From the NCBI GenBank assembly GCA_035503915.1, contig DATJSU010000054.1, positions 62,001-126,000 on the forward strand: a DNA stretch of 64,000 nt, read 5' to 3'. How positions within the stretch are numbered: position 1 is the first letter of the stretch; each line of letters begins with the position of its first letter. The notes beneath the pieces were generated by a model, which saw only the letters and a list, made by a program, of their open reading frames with translations, was not told where the DNA came from and did no database searches. The position numbers and the translations under genes were made by a program. Positions 26,534 to 34,500 of this stretch are shown here, in pieces. This stretch comes from DATJMJ01 sp035503915. GTDB lineage: Bacteria > Actinomycetota > Acidimicrobiia > Acidimicrobiales > Palsa-688.

Positions 26534-27226
26534 TTACCGAAAAAGGTCCATTTGGTGCGGCCGCACGATTTCGGCACGGACCGATGACTCGCGGAACAAG
26601 CTCGGCTCGAGGCCACGCACGATGACCGCCGGTACGCCGTTCGCCTTTCCTTTGGCGAGCTCGGCCGCCGCTGCGATCTCGTCGGCTACGCACATTTCAG
26701 TAACAGCTAGTTCTTTGCCGTTGGCATCGGGAGTCCCCCTCAGGTCGACCACAGCGGCAACCCCGGCGCAACCTATAGCGACGTCCGTAAGCCCGTTGCG
26801 CCAAGCCCTACCGAAGGTATCGGAAATGATCACGCCAAGTGTGAGGCCAGTTCGCGCCCGTAGCGCATCGCGGATATGGCGGGCACTGCGGTCAGGGTCC
26901 ACCGGGAGCAATGCTGCCTGCCCGACGGCAACATTGGACAGGTCAACACCCGCGTTCGCGCATACGAAACCGTGGCGAGTTTCCGAAATGATGAGCCCTT
27001 CTCTGTCTCGCAGCACTCTTGCGCTCTCTGACAAGACCAGCCGTCGTCGAGCGCGTAGGTCCGACGCGTCGAGGGGGACGAGACGTCCCTCGGCCTTCGA
27101 GACGATCTTTTGGGTCACGACGAGGACATCGCGCTCCTCGAGAGCGGCATGGTCAAGGACGAGGTCGGCGATCTCATCGCCCGAGCCGACCTCGCCAATC
27201 CCCTCCACGGGGAGCAGAGAAATCAC
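26534..27226 (-). CDS. cofE: Coenzyme F420-0:L-glutamate ligase
   Basis: CofE adds glutamate residues to F420-0. The family patterns DVLVVTQKIVSKAEG, the GLIISETRHGFVCANAGVD stretch and VIISDTFGRAWRNGLTDVAIG are intact. The open frame extends to 27400, but GTG 27226 lies 2 bases after the cofD stop and begins the conserved VISLLPVEGIGEV. That gives 230 residues. Many actinobacterial homologues (FbiB) carry a C-terminal nitroreductase-like domain; this one stops after the CofE domain. Confidence 0.93.
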   Translation of the reverse strand: MISLLPVEGIGEVGSGDEIADLVLDHAALEERDVLVVTQKIVSKAEGRLVPLDASDLRARRRLVLSESARVLRDREGLIISETRHGFVCANAGVDLSNVAVGQAALLPVDPDRSARHIRDALRARTGLTLGVIISDTFGRAWRNGLTDVAIGCAGVAAVVDLRGTPDANGKELAVTEMCVADEIAAAAELAKGKANGVPAVIVRGLEPSLFRESSVRAEIVRPHQMDLFR

Positions 27227-27228
27227 AG

Positions 27229-28251
27229 TCAGATCTGAGCGCCGGCTGCGGCGAGGACGGTGCGGGCTAGGTTGGCGGCCTCCGCCGGGCCCGACATTAC
27301 CGACGGCGCCACAACGCAACGCATGCCACTGTCTTCTATGTCTCCTGCGAGGTCGGCGTCGGCGGTGTCCACCACCAGGGTTGCCGCGTAGGGGGCCCAA
27401 ATTTTGGCGACTCCAACAGCGCTCGCTTCCATCCCAAGTTCGGCCAGCATCCGGTCGGCAGGGCCCTTCAGCGCCTTTCCCGCGATTATGGGCGACACGG
27501 CGACAGTACTTTCGCGCCGCACTGCGACTGCTCCTGCGATCTCCCTGACCGCCAGTACCGGCCCTATCGAAACGACCGGGTTGGACGGGCAGATCACGAG
27601 CATTTCCGCTTCCTTGATCGCCTCGAGGGCACCTGGCGCGGGAGCGGCCTGGGCGACGCCTTCGAAGCGCACCGCTTTTACCTCGACGCCGTGGCGGAGC
27701 CCGACAAAGTACTCCTGAAAACCCAGTTCCACGGCCCCTGGCCCGCCAAGGGCCGCATGTTCGGGGCCAAGCTCGACGGTGACGCGCGTCTCCACTCTCG
27801 AGTCAGTCATGGGGATTACCCGTGCTCTCACCCCAAATCGTTGCGCGATGGCAGCCGTCACCTGAGAAAGGGTGGCTCCAGCGGCTAACTGCCCCGTCCG
27901 GAACAGGTGCGTCGCCAAGTCGACGTCGCCTAGGTTGAACCACGTCAAGCCCAGGCGCTCGGCCCTGCGGCTGGGCTCGAGCGTAGAGCCGGTGAAGCTT
28001 GGGCCCTCGAAGGCCCGCAAAGCGGCCATGACGGCCCAGGTCTCGCCGGCGATGCCCCAACCCGTCTCAGGGTTGTCGACGCCCCCGAGCGTGTAGGTGA
28101 CGGTGTCCAGATCCGGGCTCACATAAAGGCCGTGGAGCACCGTGTCATCGCCTGTGTTGACCACGGCTGTTATCTGCTCTTGGCCGGTTACCGCAGCAAT
28201 GCCGCGCAGCATGCGTGCTGCCCCAACCCCTCCCGCCAGGGCAGTCACGGT
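27229..28251 (-). CDS. cofD: 2-phospho-L-lactate/phosphoenolpyruvate transferase (F420 synthesis)
   Basis: CofD transfers the phospholactate or phosphoenolpyruvate-derived moiety to the deazaflavin Fo, making F420-0 or its dehydro form. Patterns seen are TALAGGVGAARMLRGI, VVNTGDDTVLHGLYVSPDLDT, LGDVDLATHLFRT, ICPSNPVVSIGP and the late VVDTADADLAG. The frame is open to 28395, but GTG 28251 has GAGAGG 9 bases upstream, begins exactly at the family start and gives 340 residues. Its stop is 2 bases from the cofE start. The fbiC gene for Fo is not in the window. Confidence 0.93.
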   Translation of the reverse strand, partial: TVTALAGGVGAARMLRGIAAVTGQEQITAVVNTGDDTVLHGLYVSPDLDTVTYTLGGVDNPETGWGIAGETWAVMAALRAFEGPSFTGSTLEPSRRAERLGLTWFNLGDVDLATHLFRTGQLAAGATLSQVTAAIAQRFGVRARVIPMTDSRVETRVTVELGPEHAALGGPGAVELGFQEYFVGLRHGVEVKAVRFEGVAQAAPAPGALEAIKEAEMLVICPSNPVVSIGPVLAVREIAGAVAVRRESTVAVSPIIAGKALKGPADRMLAELGMEASAVGVAKIWAPYAATLVVDTADADLAGDIEDSGMRCVVAPSVMSGPAEAANLARTVLAAAGAQI

Positions 28252-28265
28252 GGGCAGCCTCTCGT

Positions 28266-28817
28266 TCAACGCCGGAGCCCCGCGTGAGGGCGTAACGACG
28301 GGGCTATGTTGCACCTCCTCGGGTTGGCCCGGTCTCGCTTGGAAAGCACCGGGCCCGCAATGCCCCAGTCCGCGCCGATGTCCGGGTCGTCCCACGCGAC
28401 GCCGAGCTCGTCGGCCTGGTTGTAGTAGGAGTCGACCATATAGGTGATCGTGAGATCTGTAAGCGAGGCGAACCCATGCGCGACGCCTGGCGGGATAAAC
28501 ACGCCAAGGGCGTTGCCGGCGTCGACGTCTATCGACAGTGTCGCCCCATCCGTGGGCGAGCCATCGCGCAGGTCGTGGAGGACTACTCTGGCCCTCCCCT
28601 GGGGCACAGTCCAGTAATCAGCCTGGTGCAAGTGATAATGGAGCCCCACGACTGCGCCCGCTTGGCGTTCGGCCCTGTTCGCCTGCACCATTTCGCGGCC
28701 GAGCGGGAACCAGCTGCGACGGTATGTCTCGATGAAGACGCCCCGCTCGTCACCGTGACGGTCGGGGTCGACGACGAAGACGTCGGCGATCACGTCCGAC
28801 TCGGTGACCGTGGGCAT
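28266..28817 (-). CDS. rfbC: dTDP-4-dehydrorhamnose 3,5-epimerase
   Basis: A 183-residue cupin-fold protein with DRHGDERGVFIETYRRSWF, VGLHYHLHQADYWTVPQGR and the late IPPGVAHGFASL. In RmlC these carry the active-site His and the substrate-binding Arg. It completes the dTDP-rhamnose pathway started by rfbA-rfbB-rfbD 4-8 kb away, although it is encoded on the other strand and next to cofD. ATG 28817 is preferred over the ATG at 28844 because it begins the conserved domain. The HYHLHQ loop differs from the usual LRGLHYQ form, so sugar specificity could differ. Confidence 0.85.
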   Translation of the reverse strand: MPTVTESDVIADVFVVDPDRHGDERGVFIETYRRSWFPLGREMVQANRAERQAGAVVGLHYHLHQADYWTVPQGRARVVLHDLRDGSPTDGATLSIDVDAGNALGVFIPPGVAHGFASLTDLTITYMVDSYYNQADELGVAWDDPDIGADWGIAGPVLSKRDRANPRRCNIAPSLRPHAGLRR

Positions 28818-28848
28818 GAGGGCGAGCGTACAGGCAGGGCGCACCTTC

Positions 28849-28862
28849 GCGCTATTTAGCGC
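28849..28862. repeat. Short inverted repeat between two minus-strand genes
   Basis: GCGCTA and TAGCGC form 6-base arms with a 2-base loop, 6 bases beyond the stop of the DUF6605-like gene. It may be part of a terminator for that gene or an operator for rfbC. There is no T tract. Confidence 0.3.
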
Positions 28863-28868
28863 CTGTCT

Positions 28869-30653
28869 TCAGGAGCCCGCGGGGCTTACCGAGCGCCAGT
28901 TGGGCACGGACGGGTGGGACCTTCCCGCGGGGCCCCGTCCAAAGACGGTAAGCAGGTTGCCGGTTATCCGTCCGATTATGGTGCTTGGGCACGCTTGGTG
29001 CGTGCAGGTCACCAGCGCCGTCAACCAGTTGACGCTACCGCTGTCGAACACCCCGCTCCCGCTTTGGGGATTTGTGTAGTAGGTCATGTCCGAGTAGGTG
29101 TAGCCGCCCCATGCTCCCTGGTTGGTGTAAGCGTCCGAGAGGGGCACGGGAGAGTGGCCGAACACCTCGAGGTCAGAGGGCATGGGGCCATCAATATCGA
29201 GGTGGTCGATATCCGATGCGATCACGTCGGGGACAGATGAGCCGCTGCGCAACCCTGTCCCACGAAAAATCCATGCGGAGACGTCATAAGGCACGAAGGC
29301 GGCGGAAGGCACGCCTGGCAGGAGGTACCCCGAGTACATTTCACCGACGAACATTTCCTCATCCCAGTTCGTCGGCGGCGAGCTCCAGGTGTTGCCCGTG
29401 ACATCGTAAGGGCTTGCCTTGCCATCGAGAGGGTCTTCATCCGAGTCCCGGTAGTCCACTTCCTCCCGGTCGGGACCGAGCGCTGAAGCCTCCAGACGCG
29501 CGTGGCGCAAGACGGGCGCCGCGCCGAAAAACACTATGTTGGCACCCTTTGCTGAGGCGCTGAGCGCTGCAAGACGCTCGGAGTTCGTCCAGACCTCGTC
29601 GTGGTCGAGCGAAAGGAGCGTGTTGTGCTGGAGAAGTACTCCCGGGTGCTGGGATACCGTTATGTCTGTCGCGTAGCTGACATCGAGCCCATGCTCCTCC
29701 GCCCAACGCACAAAAGGGTACTCGTTGTCGAGGAAATCGGCGGCTCCATCTCCCCAGTCGTAGGGCCGGTCGAAAGAAACCACGAGCGCTCTGTTACATG
29801 GCGGGTACGTGCTCGACCCAGGGGGACAGGGGCCTGTACCCTCGTAAAGGTCGTAACCCCCGTAAGGGTTCCAGGCTTGCTCGGTGAGCGACCGCGACAT
29901 CACCAAGTAAGCCGAGTGGCTGGCCGGCGCCCAAATTGTAAGGATTATGTAACCCTGCTGGCCGCCGCTGCCGACGAGCTTGAACAAGTAGTCGCCAGAA
30001 AGCCAGGCCTCCGTCACAGTCACGGTTAGGCTGCGCGCCCAATTGTCGCAGCTAACCATGTTGGTGACCGCCGTCACAGGGCACGTAGGTTGCACCCGGC
30101 CCGGTAGGGTCGCTGAGCTCCACACCTGGCGGCCGCCTGTGCCGTGGTACCAGCCCATGCGATAAGCGATGACACGGTAGGTTGGCGCGGAAGTGGAAAT
30201 GTAAAGGCCCACCCTGCCACCCGCGGCAGCGTAGGTCGTGTCGGCAAAACCTTCGATGTACCCCCTTGCTTTGGAGGGTGTGATCTGCCAAGCCGTCGTA
30301 CCGGGAAGGTTGTTTTCCGCGATGACGACTGAAGACTCGACCCCATAGGGGCCCAGGAAGGTCCTGGGCGCTTGCTTGCCCGGGCGCCTTGTTCGCTCAG
30401 GACCGGCCGGGCTTTTCGAAGAGCGCTCAGCAGTCTTTACGGTGGTCGGTGCGCGCGGCCGTACCGCTCGCGCACCCTTCGCCTTCCCTGGCCTGCCAGT
30501 GGCCGCAAGGGCGACAGCTGCTATGGCGAGCACGACAACGCAGAGGGCTGCGACCACCAAGGCGCGCGTCCTCGCCCGCGCTTTTTGACGGCTGTGGCCG
30601 CGAGGGTGCTGTGCTCTAGCTCCCAGGTCCTCCGGGGCCCTTCCCTCGCTCAT
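28869..30653 (-). CDS. Membrane-anchored DUF6605-like protein (N,N-dimethylformamidase large-subunit-like fold)
   Basis: A 594-residue protein with a cytosolic Arg-rich start and one helix at about 31-50 (ALVVAALCVVVLAIAAVALA). A Pro/Arg/Lys linker and a large exported domain follow. The exported part contains GYIEGFADTTYAAAGGRVGLYIS, YRMGWYHGTGGRQVW and VVSFDRPYDWGDG. I associate these with proteins annotated as N,N-dimethylformamidase beta-subunit-like or DUF6605. The domain combines a beta-sandwich and a glutamine-amidotransferase-like region. Its start overlaps the stop of the upstream GT4 gene (ATGA), which links it to surface polysaccharide work. Activity unknown. Confidence 0.7.
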   Translation of the reverse strand: MSEGRAPEDLGARAQHPRGHSRQKARARTRALVVAALCVVVLAIAAVALAATGRPGKAKGARAVRPRAPTTVKTAERSSKSPAGPERTRRPGKQAPRTFLGPYGVESSVVIAENNLPGTTAWQITPSKARGYIEGFADTTYAAAGGRVGLYISTSAPTYRVIAYRMGWYHGTGGRQVWSSATLPGRVQPTCPVTAVTNMVSCDNWARSLTVTVTEAWLSGDYLFKLVGSGGQQGYIILTIWAPASHSAYLVMSRSLTEQAWNPYGGYDLYEGTGPCPPGSSTYPPCNRALVVSFDRPYDWGDGAADFLDNEYPFVRWAEEHGLDVSYATDITVSQHPGVLLQHNTLLSLDHDEVWTNSERLAALSASAKGANIVFFGAAPVLRHARLEASALGPDREEVDYRDSDEDPLDGKASPYDVTGNTWSSPPTNWDEEMFVGEMYSGYLLPGVPSAAFVPYDVSAWIFRGTGLRSGSSVPDVIASDIDHLDIDGPMPSDLEVFGHSPVPLSDAYTNQGAWGGYTYSDMTYYTNPQSGSGVFDSGSVNWLTALVTCTHQACPSTIIGRITGNLLTVFGRGPAGRSHPSVPNWRSVSPAGS

Positions 30654-31810
30654 TTGCCGCTCTCCGCAAGTTGCTCATAAATGCAGTGCGTTGCCTGAGC
30701 CGTCCTTTCCCAGGTAAATTGCGCGGCTCGCTGGTACCCCGCGTCGACCAAGGGCTGGGCCACCTTGGGATCCTGCACTACTTGAGCGAGAGTACCTGCC
30801 CAGCCGTCGATGTCTTCGGGTGGTACGCGCAGGGCGGCACCGCCGGAAACCTCGGCCAGTGTAGCGATATCTGAGCAAACGACGGGCACGCCTTGGACCA
30901 TCGCTTCCAGGACGGGCATGCCGAAACCCTCGTGCAGGCTTGGGAAAGCCAGGACCGAGGCTCCGGCATAAATGGAGCGCAGGTCATCCTCGCTCAGCGC
31001 GCCGAGAGCCCGCAGCCGCTCCCCAAGCACCGCCCTGTCCTGGTCCGAGATGAGGCCATGATGCAGCCACCCTAATGGGCCCACGAGCACGAGCCGGTGC
31101 GGGATGGCGCCGCTCTTGACGAGTTTCACGAAGGCCCGGACGAGGGCGCCGACGTTCTTCCGAGGTTCGAGGCTGCCCACCCAGAGGATGTACGGCGTTC
31201 CCGAGAGCCCATGACGAGCGAGCACCTCGCCTGTTCGCGCAGGGTCGGCCCGGGACTGGTCGACCCCGAGGGGCACGACCTTCATGAGCTCGGCAGGCAC
31301 CGGTGTATTGGCGGCGATCTCGGAGGCAGCGGCTTGCGTCGCCGTAATGACAGCGCTCGCACGCTTGGCGGCGAGCATCAAGGCCCGTGCGTGGAACCGC
31401 ACGCCGCGTCGGGGGTAGGCGTCCGGGAAGAGGGCAGGCCCGGCGTCGAAGACGGTGACCACGAGAGGTTTGGCGACCGGCGGCACGGCCGGGTAGGGCA
31501 TGTGCACCAGATCCGTGCTCCGCAAAGCCGCCGAGAAAGCTGTCGGGGGAGGCCAGCGCAGGTCGTGCCAGAGGTCGAACAGGAAAGGCCGTGGAAAGGG
31601 CAGCCGCACGGCTGCCTCGAGCCGTGCGTGACCAAGGGAGCCCTTCTCGAACACGGCCTCCATTTCTCCTCGGCTGTGCCAGGCCAAAAAAGGCACCACC
31701 TGGTCGGAGCTAAACTGCGCCGCCATGGTCGACGCCAGGCGTGCGGCGTACCTGCCGGTCCCACCCGGAGCCCGGTAAAAGAGCTGCTCCAAATTTATGG
31801 CTATGCGCAC
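30650..31810 (-). CDS. GT4 family glycosyltransferase
   Basis: A GT-B fold enzyme of 386 residues. The start is GTG 31810, with AGGAG about 7 bases upstream, giving VRIAINLEQLFYRAPGGTGRY; the longer open frame lies in the divergent gene. The C-terminal half has VGSLEPRKNVGALVRAF, LVGPLGW, AGASVLAFPSLHEGFGMPVLEAM and CSDIATLAEVSGGAA, the GT4 nucleotide-sugar site with its EX7E-type glutamates. Targets in such loci are usually lipid-linked or extracellular polysaccharides. It is translationally coupled to the DUF6605-like gene. Confidence 0.88.
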   Translation of the reverse strand: MRIAINLEQLFYRAPGGTGRYAARLASTMAAQFSSDQVVPFLAWHSRGEMEAVFEKGSLGHARLEAAVRLPFPRPFLFDLWHDLRWPPPTAFSAALRSTDLVHMPYPAVPPVAKPLVVTVFDAGPALFPDAYPRRGVRFHARALMLAAKRASAVITATQAAASEIAANTPVPAELMKVVPLGVDQSRADPARTGEVLARHGLSGTPYILWVGSLEPRKNVGALVRAFVKLVKSGAIPHRLVLVGPLGWLHHGLISDQDRAVLGERLRALGALSEDDLRSIYAGASVLAFPSLHEGFGMPVLEAMVQGVPVVCSDIATLAEVSGGAALRVPPEDIDGWAGTLAQVVQDPKVAQPLVDAGYQRAAQFTWERTAQATHCIYEQLAESGK

Positions 31811-33002
31811 AAAAAAGCTCCTGTCGGTGCAGCCCGTTGCCGAGCGAGGGGGCTCCGACCACGCATTGCTGCGCCTCTGCCGCCAGCTTGTCGCGGATGG
31901 CTGGCAACCACACATTGTGTTCCCGGCAGAGCCGCCGCTGTCAGCCGAGTTCGCTGCCGCAGGCGCCACGCTTCACCAAGTACCAATGCGCCGGGTAACG
32001 AGAAGTGGAGGAGCCGGTTACTGGCTGTCATACACCGCAGCTTGGCCAATTTCGGTGCTCCGGATATGGGCCCTTGGCCGGCGCCTGCGGCCCGACGTCG
32101 TGCACAGCAATTCTCTCCATTGCTGGTACGCGTGGCCCGCAGCAGCGCTCCTGCGCGTACCCCATATTTGGCATGCGCGCGAGATCGTTGTCCAATCTCG
32201 CCTGGCCCTTGGCTTGGAGCGGCAACTTACTAAACATTTTGCTTGGAGGATAGTTGCGGTTTCGTCCGCGGTGGCGCGGCAGTTCGAAGGAGGCAAGGTC
32301 GTGGTCGCCCACGACACTTTGGGGCCAGAGGACGGGTTTTCGCCGGCGCGGGCGGGCAATTTTCGTGCGAGGGTGGGCATATCCGACCAAGCCGTGCTCG
32401 TTGGAGCCGCAGGGCGCCTGGACACGTGGAAAGGTTTCGACGTCTTGCTGGAAGCGTTCCCCCGGATCAGGCGCGAGCGTCCCGACGTCGAGCTCGTCAT
32501 CGCCGGGGGGCCGGTGCCGGGCAAGGAGCACTATGCCGCCGAGCTCGAGGCAAAGGCGGGCGCCACCGAGGGAGCCCACTGGCTCGGCGAGAGGGAGGAT
32601 ATGGCGGAGCTGATGGCCGACCTCGACCTTTTCGTGCTCCCGTCCACCGAGCCCGAGCCTTTTGCCTCCTCGGCTTTGGAGGCCCTCGCTTCGGGCGCCC
32701 CCTTGGCCGCGACCGCACACGGTGGCTCCCCAGAGATGCTTAGCGGCACCCCCCAAGGCACGGGGCTACTGTTCCCTCCTCGCGACGCCGGCGCGCTCGC
32801 TCAGGCGGTCCTGGAGCTCCTGCCCAGGGAAGCGAGCAGCGCAGCTGGCCGCCGAGAGCGGCGCGCCGTGCTCGTGGGCGACCCGAGGAAGTTGTTGGCG
32901 TTGTTCAATGAGGCGTTTGAGCTGGGCGCGTCGCGCACACCCCGCCGGCGTCCTGGGGAGCAGGCAGGTCAAGTCCCTGAGGCGGGCCGGCAGGTGCGTT
33001 AG
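31797..33002 (+). CDS. GT4 family glycosyltransferase
   Basis: A 401-residue GT-B enzyme starting at ATG 31797 (ATG 31803 also possible). Patterns seen are VAERGGSDHALLRLCRQLVADG, VVHSNSLHCWYAWPAA, GAAGRLDTWKGFDVLLEAFP and DLFVLPSTEPEPFASSALEALASGAPL, all GT4-like. The first 14 bases overlap the start of the divergent GT4 gene on the other strand. The last about 40 residues are Arg/Ala/Gly-rich and probably disordered. It is followed 11 bases later by the GDP-sugar reductase gene. Confidence 0.88.
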   Translation: MAMRTKKLLSVQPVAERGGSDHALLRLCRQLVADGWQPHIVFPAEPPLSAEFAAAGATLHQVPMRRVTRSGGAGYWLSYTAAWPISVLRIWALGRRLRPDVVHSNSLHCWYAWPAAALLRVPHIWHAREIVVQSRLALGLERQLTKHFAWRIVAVSSAVARQFEGGKVVVAHDTLGPEDGFSPARAGNFRARVGISDQAVLVGAAGRLDTWKGFDVLLEAFPRIRRERPDVELVIAGGPVPGKEHYAAELEAKAGATEGAHWLGEREDMAELMADLDLFVLPSTEPEPFASSALEALASGAPLAATAHGGSPEMLSGTPQGTGLLFPPRDAGALAQAVLELLPREASSAAGRRERRAVLVGDPRKLLALFNEAFELGASRTPRRRPGEQAGQVPEAGRQVR

Positions 33003-33013
33003 CGTCCGAAGAC

Positions 33014-33901
33014 ATGCGCGTCTTGGTCACCGGCAGCAACGGTTTTGTTGGCCCCTGGTTGTTGGGCCATCTCCGGGACAGCGGTGACGAGCCGGTCGAG
33101 CTGCCCGAAACCACAGACGTCAGGGATGCCGAGGGGCTAAGCGAGGCCGTCCGCGCCGCGGCGCCAGAGGCGATCTGCCACCTTGCGGCTCAAGCCAACG
33201 TGCGCCTGTCTTGGGAGGACCCGCTCGGCACGTTCAATGTGAACGCCGTCGGCACCCTCAACTTGTGCAATGCAGCAACGACGTTGTCCCCGGTGCCGCG
33301 GGTCCTGATCGTGAGCTCAGCCGAGGTCTACGGCAAAGTGCCGGCTTCCAGGATGCCTGTCAGGGAGGCTGAGCCCTTCGCCCCGACGACGCCTTACGCA
33401 GCAAGCAAAGCGGCGGCGGAGATGGTCGGCCTGCAAGCTTGGCTTGGGCGCGGCCTTCCCGTCGTGGTTGCCCGTGCTTTCAACCACACCGGGCCCGGGC
33501 AAGGGCCCGGGTTCGTCGTGCCTGACCTTGCCACACAGGTAGCGTCGGTTGCTCGGGGGCAACTTGACAGGATCAGCACCGGCAACTTGGACGTCAGCAG
33601 GGACATTATCGATGTGCGCGACGTCGTGCGTGCGTACCGCCTGCTGCTCCGCGGGGGTGAGCCGGGGGAGGCCTACAACGTGTGCTCGGGGGAAGCGGTC
33701 GCGATAAGTGAGGTCCTGCAACGCCTCATGAGGGGCGCCGGTGTCGATGCGCCGGTCTGGACCGACCCGGCCAGGATGAGACCGGTAGATGTCCCAAAGC
33801 ACGTAGGCGACCGGAGGAAGATCACCACGCTCACGGGTTGGGCCCCCGAGATCCCCTTGGACAAGACCCTGGGTGACGTGCTCGAGAGCCTGAGCCGCTA
33901 G
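33014..33901 (+). CDS. GDP-6-deoxy-D-mannose reductase-like SDR
   Basis: A 295-residue extended SDR with VLVTGSNGFVGPWLLGHL, HLAAQANVRLSWEDP, SAEVYGKVP and catalytic YAASKAAAEM. The segment ARAFNHTGPGQGPGFVVPD is characteristic of GDP-mannose 4,6-dehydratase and GDP-6-deoxy-mannose reductase (Rmd). The size fits Rmd, which makes GDP-D-rhamnose. The matching dehydratase is not visible in the window. Its stop overlaps the stop of the convergent gene. Confidence 0.78.
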   Translation: MRVLVTGSNGFVGPWLLGHLRDSGDEPVELPETTDVRDAEGLSEAVRAAAPEAICHLAAQANVRLSWEDPLGTFNVNAVGTLNLCNAATTLSPVPRVLIVSSAEVYGKVPASRMPVREAEPFAPTTPYAASKAAAEMVGLQAWLGRGLPVVVARAFNHTGPGQGPGFVVPDLATQVASVARGQLDRISTGNLDVSRDIIDVRDVVRAYRLLLRGGEPGEAYNVCSGEAVAISEVLQRLMRGAGVDAPVWTDPARMRPVDVPKHVGDRRKITTLTGWAPEIPLDKTLGDVLESLSR

Positions 33902-34446
33902 CTCCCCTGAGGGCGCGGAGGCGGGGGTGCCACCATCTGGAGGGCCAATCGCACCATTGAAATGGCTTCCTTGGCAAGCTCTTTCGCCTCGCCGGGGAGA
34001 TCCTTCACCAAGTCGCCCGCCGCTGCGACGACGTCCTGCGCCTCTGGCGGCAGGTGGGTGGCAGCTTCTTTGAGGCGCTCAGCAGTCTCCCCGGCCCGCC
34101 CGGCAGCTTCGGCGACGAGCGGGGCTATGCGTTCGGATGCGCGCTCGGCCGCATATCGCGAAGCGCGCTCGGCCGCATATGCCGCCACGGGCGCCATCGA
34201 GTACACGACAGGAGCGAGGCGCCCGAGCGCCTCACCTGCCATTTGTGCCGCGCTCGGGGTGGCGGGGAGAGGCGGGGGGGCGGGACGCGTGCTGCCGGCT
34301 GGGCCGCGCGCCGCTAGTGAGAAGCGGCGTTGCAACTCACGCCGGACTACTTGAGCTCTCTGATAGCCGAGGACGCCAAAGCCCACGGCGACACTTGCCA
34401 GGCCCTCCATAGTCCTGGCCAACTGGCGCAAATTGACCTCGGTCAT
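33898..34446 (-). CDS. Ala-rich helical protein, function unknown
   Basis: The 182-residue protein is dominated by Ala/Glu/Arg helices, such as AAERASRYAAERASERIAPL and AGRAGETAERLKEAATHL, with a Pro-rich C-terminus. It looks amphipathic and coiled, similar in style to apolipoprotein-like or phasin-like proteins, but no family is recognised. A hydrophobic stretch near residues 14-27 may associate with membranes. A 24-base tandem repeat encodes RYAAERAS-type units. It converges on the Rmd-like gene with a 4-base overlap of stops. Confidence 0.6.
   Translation of the reverse strand: MTEVNLRQLARTMEGLASVAVGFGVLGYQRAQVVRRELQRRFSLAARGPAGSTRPAPPPLPATPSAAQMAGEALGRLAPVVYSMAPVAAYAAERASRYAAERASERIAPLVAEAAGRAGETAERLKEAATHLPPEAQDVVAAAGDLVKDLPGEAKELAKEAISMVRLALQMVAPPPPRPQGS
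34141..34180. repeat. Tandem repeat with 24-bp period inside a coding region
   Basis: GCGCTCGGCCGCATAT occurs at 34141-34156 and again at 34165-34180, offset by 24 bases, in frame within the Ala-rich protein gene. Confidence 0.75.
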
Positions 34447-34500
34447 GAGGCCAGCGTACTCCTGGAGAAGAGCACCACCCTGCTACGCTCAGTTTTCCTG

